DNA from: Syngnathus acus
Taxonomy: Eukaryota; Chordata; Actinopteri; Syngnathiformes; Syngnathidae
Assembly: GCF_901709675.1 (NCBI RefSeq)
Contig: NC_051087.1
Span: 1,320,001 to 1,384,000 of the forward strand
Direction of reading: 5' to 3'
DNA: 64,000 bases
Shown: in pieces, positions 1 to 10,913 of the stretch
How the letters are laid out: each line of letters begins with the position of its first letter
Position numbering within the stretch: position 1 is the stretch's first letter
Notes under the pieces: model-generated
The model's input: only the letters and a program-made list of their open reading frames with translations
Told to the model about the DNA's origin: nothing
The model's database searches: none
Translations under genes and position numbers: made by a program

Positions 1-567
1 CCAAGACTCCAGCTGGAGCTCGTCTATCATCACTGACGTCATCAAATCCCCCAAAACGCCTCCTTCACTTCACTTTTCGTTACATCGCGTAAAATAACAA
101 AGAGCTGTGCTTTGGTTGTGACGTCCGTTGTCTCGTCTACCTCTACCTGGGGCAGCATTAATCAAGCGTTGGCTCACGTACGCCCCTATCGGTGCGGCAG
201 AGTACTATCTGCCTCAACCTTTGCCTTTTTACTGCGCTTTTATGTGCCATCAGCAAAACAAAGCGTTTCACCTTTGTATTTGAACAGAAAATATGCCATT
301 TCAGCGATTTTGACTACAAAAATGTTTGAAAAGATCAGTGGACAAATATTAAGATTCATTTATGTTTTTTTTTTTTACTTGTCATAATGACAGGTGAGGA
401 AGAGCCTCTCCTGCCTCCCCTGACCGCACGTCCCTAGTGTACATGTGTGTGTGCGTGTGTGTGTGAGATACTACCATAGTGTGGCTGCAAGTGTGCGTGC
501 GCAAACACACAAAAGCAAATAAAGCGGGTTGCCATGGCAACAACATAATCGCCTTAGTGACGGGCCG
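1..567. other. Left-edge intergenic sequence / syngr3 3' flank
   Basis: No coding exon is supported here. The stretch contains a palindromic TGACGTCA (CRE-type) at 34-41 and a short TG-rich simple repeat around 442-467. It lies downstream of the syngr3 stop codon, so part of it is probably 3' UTR of that gene. Short open frames on the plus strand show no recognisable protein signature. Confidence 0.5.
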
Positions 568-2056
568 TTAGAAGGCGGGCGCTACGGGTCTGTGCTGCTG
601 CTGCGTGAGCTTCTGCGGGTCCAGGGTCTCAGTGAAGGGCGGGGCTTGGTAGGCTTTGGTGGTCACGATGGTGGCACCGTTGACGATCGGGTAGGGCGTG
701 GCCCGGGCGTGACCGGGGGCGGCGTCCAGGTGCTGCCACGTGAACAGGTTGGCGTGCGAGCCGGACTTGAAACGACGCAGGGCGCTCAGCGTCAGCACCG
801 TCTGTTGATGAGCGCACAAAGTTAGTTAGCGTTGACTGATGTGTAAATGAAGAAAAGGAATTTGCTCAAAATAATCCGATTTTTTGGGGGGTAATTCCCC
901 CCCACGTTCTTTGATTTGAAAAGGGCCCTAGTGACCTTCCAACTAATGAAGCTTGACTTGCTTGTGACCGACCCAGGTGATGATGGAGAAGAAGCAGAAG
1001 GCGATGGCGGCTCGGGCGGCGTCGGCGCCCTGCGACAAAGGCAGCTCGTCCGCTGATGTCGCCTGCCACTGATTGACCAAGAAGCAGAAGCCCACGAACC
1101 ACAGGAAGCTGGCCACACCTCAGCACGCACAAGCAGGAATGGCAAGTGTTAGGCTTTGGTTTCAAACCAGAGTTCCACAGTAGGGTTTTTTTTTGTTTTT
1201 GTTTACCTGAGCAGATGAGGTCGAGCAGTACGGCGCGCCGTCTGTCCGTCAGGCTGCTGAAGGACGGAAAGACGGCGTCGAGGAGCAAGAAGAAGGCGCT
1301 GGCCAGGAAGCAGGCCACGCCCACCGTCACGCCGAAGTTGCAGGCGTCTGCGTTCTTGTTGAAGACGCACAGCAGACGCTCGCTGCCGATGTTGACGTAA
1401 CCCTCATTGACGATGCAGCTGAACACCACCATGGAGAACACCTGCCGCGAGCGTCACAAATTTGCCTCAGTGGCGGCGCCCTACGCAGGTACGGCTGTCT
1501 TCTTTGAAATCATCTTAAACACTTTTTTTTTTACTTAACACTCGTCATTTAAATATGATTGAAATGCAAAATATATGATAGAGGATTGGTTGGTGACTAG
1601 TTCAAGGTGTGATCATTAGTTTGATCAGTTTTGAAACTGAAAGTATGCATATACGATACAGTAAGTACATTTAAATATATTTAAAAAATGCTTGTAGGAT
1701 ATTCAAATGAAATGGACGCGGTTAAAGTATGACGTGCAAATCGCATCCCGCTGCTCATGTGCATCATGAACATGCGGGTTGCAGCTCTGGACAAAAGACG
1801 CCAAATACTGAAATCGATCAATACGAAGCCGCATCGATAGCTTAAACCTTTTCATGCTGGATGATGCACCTAATGTGATGTGAGAGACAAAGAGTGGAAA
1901 TGCAGCCCCCCCTCCCTCCTTTTTTTTTTTCTTCTTCTTCCAGATGCTCACCCACGACAGCAGCCTCAAGATGGTCCGCGGATGCGTGAAGAAGGCGAGC
2001 GGGTCGAAGACAAGCTTCCCGGCTTTGGCGGCCCCGTACGCGCCCGCTGGCTCCAT
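568..2056 (-). CDS. syngr3: Synaptogyrin, closest to synaptogyrin-3
   Basis: Four coding exons: 1952-2056, 1207-1441, 973-1118, 568-801 (720 nt, 239 aa, frame intact). Synaptogyrins are four-pass MARVEL-domain proteins of synaptic and other small vesicles. The first exon encodes the typical N-terminus (EPAGAYGAAKAG, then FDPLAFFTHPRTILRLLSW). Exon 2 carries the VNEGYVN loop and DRRRAVLLDL, exon 3 the FLWFVGFCFLVNQWQ helix, and the tail ends with the synaptogyrin-3-type PPFTETLD motif. I chose Met at 2056 because the N-terminus aligns with the family there; an in-frame Met at 2098 would add 14 residues. PPFTETLD and DRRRAVLLDL favour syngr3 over syngr1 or syngr2. The last residues differ from mammals. 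The exon 3 donor (GTCGGT) is weak but preserves frame and alignment. Confidence 0.9.
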
Positions 2057-2581
2057 GGCGGCCTGCCCCCCTCCGAGCGAACTGGTAGCGACCTCCACCG
2101 GCTTAGCGCGGCTCCTTCTCCCCGCCGTGAGAAGCGGACGAGACGGCGACAGAAGCAGCTGTGCGCCGCTGTGCGCAGCCGCAGCCTCCAGCAGCAGCCT
2201 CGCGATGACGTCACACCCAGACTGCTGCCTGGTTGTTATTGGCTTGTTTGTGTCAACTATTCCAAATAGCAGGTCTTTTTTATTTCATTTTTAATTGGTA
2301 AATACATTAGTTATTTTATACACATTCTTAAAAAAAATCACAAAACAAAATTAGTTTCAATGGAATGTAAATGCTTTGCTCCAGTAATTTTTGACATATT
2401 ACTCAATAAAAAAATGACTTCCAATTAAATGTGAAGTTAAAGATTATACTGACAAAGATTTTCCTCATTAGTAGTAGTTGCAATTTCTCTGTCAAATTCC
2501 CAGCCAATGTGGAGTATTTTTGTCGTACTTTTTATGAAGTCAAAACAAGGACAATTCTTTTTATAACTGCTTTGACTTCCA
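2057..2581. other. Intergenic: syngr3 5' flank and pdilt 3' flank
   Basis: No further coding exon is evident. The right part (about 2280-2580) is AT-rich and probably includes pdilt 3' UTR. The part next to 2057 is GC-rich and probably holds the syngr3 promoter and 5' UTR. Confidence 0.4.
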
Positions 2582-5168
2582 CTAAAGTTCCTGCTTGTTG
2601 ATCTTTCTCTCTTTCTTCTCTTCTTCATCTTTCAAGGCCTCCACGTACTTGCTCCTGTCATCATCCTCCTTTTTTATCCCCACCAAAAAAAAAGCTGTAT
2701 TTTTAGCCAATGTTTCATTTACGTGCACAAAAAGGACGTTTACCTTGATTCTGTCTTTTGCTGCTTTCTTCATCTCCTGGTGAACAAAAGCAAGCAGAGA
2801 CTTCACCTTCCTGTCACCAGTGTAAAACACCGCCTGGGGGAAATATAAGAGTGTTGCCAATTCGAATGTGCTTCACACTTTTCTATTATTTTGGATCTTT
2901 TGTGATCATACTCTCTCCGCGTAGACGGCGGGGAACAGGCAGAAGGCCGGATAGCCGCTCTGCACCGACATCTCGACGTCATTAGCTGACGCGTCGATGC
3001 GAGCCACCACCACGTCGTCGCGAGCCTCGAAGGCCTCTGCTAGCTCCTCCCACAGCTGGAACACCGCGCGAGACTCGGGACTGTACGGCACGTCTACAAG
3101 ACCCGTGCAAACATAGGTCGCTTCATTAGGTACACCCTTTTCAAGTCCAATCGTGAAATAAATGAGTGACTTGTGTGTCTGTGTGGTGCATTGTATACGC
3201 ACAAAACAAGACAAATACAGTCTTGTTGGGGTTGAAGGCAACTTGTTCAAAAGTGCTTCCCACTAGTTCCTTCACTGGACGTTGGTCCCATCCTTCTGGG
3301 ATGGGCTCGCTCTGCATCTTGGCCTGATACACAAAAACACACACTTGATTTGCGTTTCACGTCACACCCGCTACAGACTGGCCGTACCTTGGCCTTGCCG
3401 TCCAAGTAGTCCCGGCAGAAGGCCTCGATGGAGTCGGCGTCTGGCGTGGACGAGGGCAGCTGGTAGGTCACGTGGTCGGTCAGGTTGACCAATCGCACGA
3501 GAGGAGCCTCGTAGTCCCGCACGCGGAAGTACTCCATCAGGCGGCCGTTGCGCGGCTCCGACACGTCCACCAGTACGAACAGAATCTTAAGACATACGTG
3601 GAAGAATTCATTTTGTGTGTATGTGTGCGTTTGCATGTGTTACCTTCATTCTGAAGACCTCGGCGGCCGCGTTGAAGGCGGCGTGCAGATGGGGGAAGTC
3701 GGCCGAGCCTTTGTCGACGAAAAGGAGGGCGTGGCTAAGAACGGGCGACGACAGGATCTGGTTGGCCGTCTGATGAATAAATTAAAATTTCTATTTGATT
3801 TGTGACTATTTCTAATTTTATTCCAACGTTTTTTATTTGGTCGTCCTTGGCTACCTTTCCAGTGTATTCTGTGACAGGCTCCATCTGGTAGACGCTGACA
3901 AAAGTCATCAAGTCAACTTCGGAGGTCTGCGGCGTCATCTTGTAGGCCTGAATCAGCTTAGACTGCGAGGGAACACATGCGCCAAAAATGGAACACAAAC
4001 CCAATTCCTTAGTTATGATCATAAAACCTTTCAAAAAAGCGTGTTATTTGTGTGTACCTGTTTAAGGAGCAGCACCACATCATGCGTGACATCATATTTC
4101 CTGATGACATCATCATTCTGCGTCACGGCAAAGCTGATGTCCGGGAGACTGACCGCGGCCGAATAAAATATCCGAACGTACTCGCTGTCCAGCTCCTATA
4201 CAAACACACACACGCTTAATGATAACAATAATCTTATTGATGAGAAGCGAAGCCAGAGACAGTTTGATGGCGATCACCTGAAAGAATCCGAGCACGCTGA
4301 GCTCCTCCTTCGAGCTCACCAATTGGCTGAGATCGCTGATGAGGTCAGCAGCAGGCCCCGCCCTCCTTTTCAACCACGTCACGATGGAAGCGGAACTCTG
4401 AGGAACTTCAATCGCACACCAGGCAGTATTAGGCAAAAATATTTGTGATAGTTTTTTTGGGGGGGTGGGCTGTTAAACATCTTTTATTATAGGAGAAAAG
4501 AAATAACTACATTTTGTGAGTTAAATTTTTTTTGGGAATATTTTGGGGGTGAAAGTGAACTTGAACTCACCAGGGCAAGCGACAAAGTTGAATTTCTCTC
4601 CGAAAAGGTAGAGCCTGATGCTTGGTGGTCCTGTTGCGCTCAGTTCTTTGGCTAGCTCTTTGTCTTTAGTCACGTCCACGGTTGCCAACTTGACATCCGA
4701 GTCCTGAAGATGGCCAGCGGCTCCTTGAAAGACTTCCGACAACCGACGGCCATCTGCAGACAGCGGAACATCTAATGGACAGAAATGGTGAAGACGATTT
4801 TGGATGGATGGATGGATTTCGTCATCAATTAATCCACCCCAAAAATTTCCAAGTTAATTTTGACAAATCTACATCGTCAACAAACATTTTGAAACATCAA
4901 CACAAATTTGAGTCTCTGATTAACCAATTTTTTCAGTACATGCTTTAATTGAACATTTCTTGGAGATTACATTTCATGTTCACAGTTTGACTTCATAAGA
5001 CTTACAGAAGTGCACCAGTAGTTGTTTGTAGGTCCTCAGTGCGCTGTTGAAATTGGTCTTGTTTAGCAGTAAAATTCCGTCCTCCTCCGGGAGCATTTCG
5101 GCTTCTTGGCCACTAACACCGAAGCATAAAGCCGAGAAAACCAGCACCGGCAGCAGCGGCCTCGCCAT
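2582..5168 (-). CDS. pdilt: PDI-like protein of the testis type, lacking both CxxC active sites
   Basis: Eleven coding exons: 5006-5168, 4571-4771, 4278-4405, 4058-4195, 3855-3962, 3644-3769, 3388-3585, 3203-3323, 2912-3093, 2744-2833, 2582-2668 (1542 nt, 513 aa). It has a cleavable signal peptide (residues 1-20), thioredoxin-like a, b, b' and a' domains and a C-terminal KQEL ER-retrieval signal. The b'-a' core (ILFVLVDVSEPRNGR, YFRV, WDQRPVKELVG) matches mammalian PDILT best. Where classical PDIs read YAPWCGHC, the a site here reads YVPLSADG (residues 55-62) and the a' site YVPYSPES (395-402), so no catalytic cysteine remains. PDILT is known as a non-oxidoreductase ER chaperone acting with calmegin/calreticulin-type lectins in male germ cells; testis expression in this fish is inference. 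Intron positions and phases match the nearby pdia2 exactly. Confidence 0.9.
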
Positions 5169-5620
5169 TGTCGCAACGTCCCGTTCCGTAAGGTAAGACG
5201 AAAGTGCCCGGCCGGAGGGCTGAACAGGTAGTTGTGAATGTTATCAGGCCTGTCTTGTCGCTCATTAACTTGTTATCTCAGCGCTCTCATTGACGGTTAC
5301 TCGTATCAAGATGATTGCTAATAGTTGCCGAATGCACTTGACCTAACAAGGTCAAAATGGAAAACACTTTAATTGAAGGTACAGCGCCACCTATTGGCGG
5401 ACTAATAGAATCCAATGACCTAAATTCGAACATGTGCTTTTTTTTTTTATAAAACATTTAATTCAATATTTACTGGTATGTGTCCCAAATGGATGTCTTC
5501 TCAAAACACGACATCCATTTTTGGATGTATAGTTTGTGTTCACATTTAATGCGGCTTTGAGGCGGTAAAAAAAAAAAAAAGTTGATAAAGTGCCATACGA
5601 GGTGTTGAAATAATCCACAG
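5169..5620. other. Intergenic: pdilt promoter side, 3' flank of LITAF-like gene 1
   Basis: No coding exon was seen. It includes pdilt 5' sequence next to 5168 and a CTCF-like motif at 5381-5401 (listed separately). The left gene is transcribed away from here and the right gene ends here. Confidence 0.4.
5381..5401 (-). promoter_or_regulatory. Candidate CTCF motif
   Basis: On the minus strand the core reads CGCCAATAGGTGGCGCTGT, close to the vertebrate CTCF consensus TGGCCACCAGGGGGCGCTA. It lies just upstream of pdilt. Assignment is by eye only. Confidence 0.4.
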
Positions 5621-6387
5621 TCAAGATTTACGGTGTACGTGTAGATGGTTTCTACAGTGAGGGCAGAAGTGATGAACATCCCACAGGTTCGCGATCATGA
5701 AAGGAATCAGGCAGAAGCCACAAACCAATCTGGGAACAAAGTCAAAGTTTGTATAAGGTGTTGAGATATGCAAACGTGCTGACACGCTAATAATTACCCA
5801 GAGAATGCCAAAACGCAGCATATAGTGAAGGCTTTCTTCCCGGGAATTTGTTGGATTTTGGTGGTGATGTCACGGCGGCAGTGAGGACACTGAACGCTGC
5901 CCGGAGAGTCCAGCAGGTTGGAAGAGGTCGAGATTTGTTCCGACGCCGGCTGGGACACCACCGTGTCTGTTTGTCAACAAATCAAGTTTGTTTAACGCTA
6001 CTTCTGCTTTTGGTAGGTTTCTGCCACCCAAAATAAAAAGCAGAATCCTATCAAAGAATTCTCGTCATCTGTGACTTGGATTTATTCCATTTGTTCCGTA
6101 CCCAACGGGGTTGGAAGGGTGACGACTGGAGACGTCTGCGGCGGACTGAAGATTATTGGCATCAAGACAGGAAACGGATCTGGACACACAGTCGACGATG
6201 AAAAAGCCCGACTTATCGCAGACACCCGATGGTCAGCGGTCTTACTGGTTTCTTGATAGGGAGGCGGGTTTGGAGAGTGCAAAATTGAAGCGTCGTAAGA
6301 AGGCGGAGGGCCAAGGTCAAACCCTTCGACGTCCACAGCGTAAGGCGGCGGTGTGGCCACCTCGTACACCGGAGGCTCCATCAGCAT
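5621..6387 (-). CDS. LITAF-domain protein 1 (LITAF/CDIP1 family)
   Basis: Four coding exons: 6246-6387, 6102-6179, 5798-5966, 5621-5729 (498 nt, 165 aa). The N-terminal half is proline-rich with three PPxY-type motifs (PPPY, PPSY, PPPY), the usual NEDD4-family WW-domain docking sites. The C-terminal LITAF domain has a first zinc knuckle CPHC, a central hydrophobic stretch, and a second knuckle HHFCPHC followed by HLHVHRKS. LITAF proteins are monotopic membrane proteins of late endosomes/lysosomes whose hydrophobic stretch inserts as a hairpin held by a zinc site. The start Met at 6387 (MLMEPPVYEV) is chosen because the proline-rich segment begins there; three codons in, a second Met is also possible. 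Orthology to litaf or cdip1 cannot be settled by eye. The next gene upstream (7470-8691) is a paralogue. Confidence 0.85.
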
Positions 6388-7469
6388 GCTGACAAAATTG
6401 CTGACAAGGAAGACAAAGTGGCAATCGGGAAACACATTTGAAGCAGATTCAGTTTAAAAACAGTGAAAGGTCATCAGAATTTTTGATTCAATCTGGCTAC
6501 AGTTTGTGTGAATGTAGAGGATGTGGAGCAGGAGTCTTACCTTGAAGCAAGTCGCGAGTTGGACTGCGAGGATGCGTCGTGCTAGTTACGAGATCTAAGC
6601 CGTTCAACCTGTTCTTTACCACGATCAAAAAAGTAGTTCTCGTAACCTATAATTAGCGTACATTTGACTTACACTATATAGGTCATGCATAGGTTTCAAA
6701 AATGACTCCAAGCAGACTTACATTATATAGGTCATGCATAGCTTTCAAAAGTTACTCCAAGCAAAATAAAATATTTGACAAACAATACACGACAAATAAA
6801 GCAAAACGTTTGTTGAGTAGAATCATAGCAATGAAGTTAATACGGTTTTCAAGCGGCCGACTATTGAGAGGATTTGACCTTTTTGATGCGATAGAAAGGG
6901 AATGTGACCTACAATTCGAACGAGTTGACGTCAGATTTTTGGCTGGGAACATTTGAAAATGTTTGACATATAATGCAATGCATGCGTTCACTAGCGACTT
7001 ACATAATACTCGCAGAACTTGTTTCAAAACATCATTTCATGTCCCATATAGCGCTTAATCACTTTTGGGGCGCGGCACGTTACATAAACGAGTAAGATTT
7101 GGTTTGAACACAAAGTACAACTTTGTATTGTACAAAACAAAAAAAGATTTATTGGTCAATTTACAGGCATTATTTTAAATTAAAAAATACAATATAATTT
7201 AAAAACAACAGAAAGCAAGCTACTATTTTTTCCCTAAAACGGTTAAATAACAATAGCAAATATATTGCTTGGAATGGAAATAAAGATTAAGCAATTAAAA
7301 AAAGCTCAAAAAATCAGCATTGTGTAAATCTGCATGATTCGTTATCGATGTTCATTCTAGAAATTCTAATGATGATTGTTAATTGAAATATTAGGCACAT
7401 AAAAACTTAAAATACTTTTGGGGGAAAAAAAAAATAGCAATCAATCATCAATAAATGAGCACACGCAGG
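6388..7469. other. Intergenic between the two LITAF-domain genes
   Basis: AT-rich sequence with no supported exon. It contains a two-copy 49-bp tandem repeat at 6667-6764 (listed separately). Sequence next to 6388 probably holds promoter and 5' UTR of LITAF gene 1; sequence below 7470 holds the 3' UTR of gene 2. Confidence 0.4.
6667..6764. repeat. Two-copy tandem repeat, 49-bp unit
   Basis: Copies at 6667-6715 and 6716-6764 share ACTTACAYTATATAGGTCAT, then a TTTCAAAA block and ACTCCAAGCA. They differ at only a few positions, suggesting a recent local duplication upstream of LITAF gene 1. Confidence 0.8.
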
Positions 7470-8691
7470 CTAAGGGCCGTAGCCCCCCCTGTCGTACACG
7501 TAAATACATTTGCGGCAACGAGGACAGTAGTGGTACACATTCCAGCAGCTGGGAATGCAAAACGGAATCAGGCAGCAGCCGCAGAAGAAGCTGAAATGCG
7601 AGCAGAAAAAGTGACTTATTATTCCGGACACCAATGGGCCACACAAGCAACTTACCATCCGACGAGGATCATGATACACGCGAAGAAGGAGCACGACGAG
7701 GGACACAGGACTTTTACGGTGGTGACCTTGTAATGACACTTTGAACATCGCACATAACCGGGATGGTTCCTCAGTCGGGTGATGGAGATGGTCTGTTGTG
7801 GTTGCGGCTGCGTCACCACCACCACTTGCACCGGCGCTGCGTGCGCACCGCCGCCGCGGCGTGCTTGGTGTCTCCGCTGGCCCACTGAGAGACGAAAAGA
7901 CGGACGTGTGAGGTCAGCGGCAAACGAAACGTACAGCGAAATGATGTGAGCTTGACGTACCCTCAACGGGTGGATGGATAAAGACTCGCGACGTGTCGGC
8001 GGTGGTGACGATGGGCGTCCTCAAGACGGGAAAGGGATCCGGCTGGACATTGACTGCAAAACAGCCATTTGTATTGTTTACAACACTTGAAATTCGGGGA
8101 AACGTTGCCATCACGTTGATGTATTTGGAGGAAATAAAAAATAGGATGATTGTCTGAAAATGAGAACTTGAGGTTAAGATTTACATACCAACGCCTGAGT
8201 GATAGTAGGAGACTTGAGACGTTACAATGGGCGAGCCCAAGATGGAAATTGGACCCGGTTGGAGAGTTCCTGCAAAACAGCCACGGCGGCCTCAATAAAT
8301 GAGGGGCTTGTTGCCTGACGGATGATGTAAAATGAGGTTGATCTTTACGAACCCTCTCTTGGTTGACGGGTGAAGACTTGAGACGTGTGGGTGGTTGTCA
8401 CGACGCGACCTGGAGCGGCGTTGACTGCAAAAACGGTGACACGCTTGGTTGGCAAGGCATTTTTGAATTCAATTGATGGACATAATTGAAGGCAAAATTG
8501 AAACAATTGCAATCTCAGATGACGTAAAAAGGGAGAAATTGGAGTCATGTTTATCACTACGATGGTAAACTGGGCACCAGGAATTGGGACTCACTTGTCT
8601 CTTCGTAGGATGGCGGCGCCTCGGAGGGCGTCTGGGAGGTGGCTGGAGGCGGTGGACGGAGCGTTGCCTCCGCGTAGGAAGGCGGCTTCAT
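7470..8691 (-). CDS. LITAF-domain protein 2 with expanded proline-rich linker
   Basis: Six coding exons: 8595-8691, 8353-8424, 8189-8269, 7961-8053, 7656-7884, 7470-7590 (693 nt, 230 aa). The first exon (MKPPSYAEATLRPPPP ... APPSYEET) has two PPSY WW-binding motifs. Exons 2, 3 and 4 are phase 1-1 and encode related segments, for example PDPFPVLRTPIVTT and PGPISILGSPIVTS. Exons 5-6 encode the LITAF domain: first knuckle CSKC, a hydrophobic hairpin, then HYCPRC and a tail ending YVYDRGGYGP. The function expected from the family is endosomal membrane trafficking with ubiquitin-ligase and ESCRT partners; this is inference. The exon 2 donor (GTTCGT) is weak but gives the correct phase. A further 5' noncoding exon may lie at about 9329-9416. 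Confidence 0.85.
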
Positions 8692-9654
8692 CAACGGGTG
8701 ATTCTGTCAAGCGTTACGCTGCAAACAAAAGGAAGGAAAGGTAATACAATTAGCACCAAAACTCTGCCAAGTCGTTGGATTGCATGGGCGGAGGCAGCGC
8801 TCGAAAGGAACAATTAACAGTCATTCTATGACGTACGAAAGTTAGTTTTTCATCATTTTTACTCGTTAGTCTGTGCAGCTAAACTTTCCTTTATTTTTAT
8901 TTTTTTACATTATTCAAAACAGTTCGAAAGAGCGACCATCCTAAATATTAAACGTGCGGAATTCAAGCCCTAAAAAGCGTGTGGTGATCGAAAGGTGACA
9001 ACTTCCGGAGTCGTGACGTCATCAGAAAGCGGCGCACCCTGATTGACAAAGTAGAAAGAAATAAACACAGCAAATAAGATCGTTGCGCGCTCAAGTTTCA
9101 CCTATTAAAAAATTAAATTTGTCTTCTGAGCTTTTTGCATGTCAAATGTGTTTCTTAGATCAGCCCAAACTCAAAACCCTAGCTAGCGGGCTACATGCTA
9201 ATCCTCTGCGGGGAACCTCGAGTCAGAAATACCCTCAGTGATTTACTTTCACTTATGGCAAACTCTCAAAAGTTTTTGTCGCAGCTTTAAGAGTGCGATA
9301 GTGGAGATTTTAAAGCGTCAAGTCTTACCTTGGACAAAGGACGAAGCCAACTGAGTGGAAGACTGGCAAGACTGAAATAACATCACCTGGCCGGCCTGTT
9401 GGACTTGTTTTGCTTCTGGATTGTGAAATAGTTCATTTTCCACACAACAACAAAAATACAAGTCACAATGACTCATGACAATGTGACAAGCGAGGTTACA
9501 ATGATGAATGACATTTTTCTTGTCCTGGGGCCCTTGACTTTCCTCCGTCATCAGCCAGTTGTCAATACAAATAAAAAAAAAAGGGCTGACTGTTGCTTTT
9601 TTCTGTCCCTCAAAGGAATTTTATTGATTTGAAAACCATGAAAAAAAAATGTCA
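8692..9654. other. Intergenic: LITAF gene 2 upstream region, pdia2 3' flank
   Basis: No confident coding exon. At 9329-9416 the minus strand has an acceptor-like AG before AAGCAAAACAAG and a strong donor (CAAG then GTAAGA), which could be a 5' UTR exon of LITAF gene 2. The open frame through it resembles no family I know. The end next to 9655 is pdia2 3' UTR. Confidence 0.35.
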
Positions 9655-10866
9655 TCAAAGCTCATCTTTGCCAAACGTCGCGTTGTCGGCTTTCTTCACA
9701 GACTCGACGGCTTTCTGAAAAACAAAAAAGAAATTGTATTCATTATTCTCATCATGATTATTATTAGAGAGAAATATTAATTTTGAGGTTAGCACGCAGA
9801 TACAAACTGCTTCATTTTCGTCGTCGTCGTCATCTTCCTTGGGCAAAACTCCTCCATTGTCCAGAAACTTTGACAGTGTCTCCAGATCTCGCTTTCCTGA
9901 GTACTCCACCGGCTGCAAGGTGACAGAAGAAACACTTGAGAGAGTCCTCAACAACCCACATAAACAAGTACGAGTGTGTGAGTGAGTGAAATGTGTGTGT
10001 CGGTACCTCTTTTCCACCCGCGGGGAAATATTTCAGCGTGGGGAAGCCGCTGATGGTGAAGGCCTCCAGCTCGTTGGCGGTGGAATCTATCTTGGCGATG
10101 ACGATGTCCTCGTGCTCGGCGTACTTCTCACCCAGCTGGTCCCAAATGGGAACTAGCTCCTTGCAGTGGCCACACCAAGGAGCATCTGCAAAGGAGGACA
10201 AAAATCGGCATTTTATTCATTTGGATTGAGTTCATGCTTTGAGGACGCTTCATGGAGAACTCACAAAATTTCACAAAGACATTCTTGGTTGGATCCAAAG
10301 CAACCGACTCAAAATTCTTCCCCACCAGGACCTTCACGGGTGCTTTATTCCAATCCTCGGGCACGTCTTGACTGCGATAGTATGGCTGCGTTACAAAACA
10401 AATCCATTACAATGAGATCAATAGGTGTGTGTGTGTGTGTGCGCGTGCCTTGGCCGTCCCATCCAGAACCTCCTGACACAATGACGGCAGGCTCCCACTG
10501 AGATCGGCCGTGTCCACTTTGAACTTCTTGCCCGTGTCCATGCTCATGATGCGAGCCGTCGGCACGTCAGCTAGCACCACACCGAAGAATTCCAGCACGA
10601 ACAACACATCGCCCGCCACGTCGATGGTAACGAACAGCATCTAAAGCCAAAAATCCGAGTTTTGGACAACATCAACGAAAACTTTGGTGGCAGGCGGACA
10701 TATTAAGCGCTACCTTGCTCTTGTAGGTCTTGGCCAGGGGCCGGACTTGGTCCACCAGCACCGTGTGGCTCTCCACCGTGGAGTTGATGAAGAGGAGGCA
10801 GTGAAGGCGAATGCTGGAGCTGAAGATCTTATCCCCCGTCTGCACAAACAAACATCATCAAGGCCA

Positions 10867-10913
<47 letters not shown>

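Noticed and set aside
3126-3150. ATTAGGTACACC fragment as a full transposon end
   Set aside because: Only a single end is visible in the pdilt intron, with no partner or duplication.
9318-9551. 77-aa open frame upstream of LITAF gene 2
   Set aside because: No conserved motif; splice-like ends at 9329-9416 suggest at most a noncoding exon.
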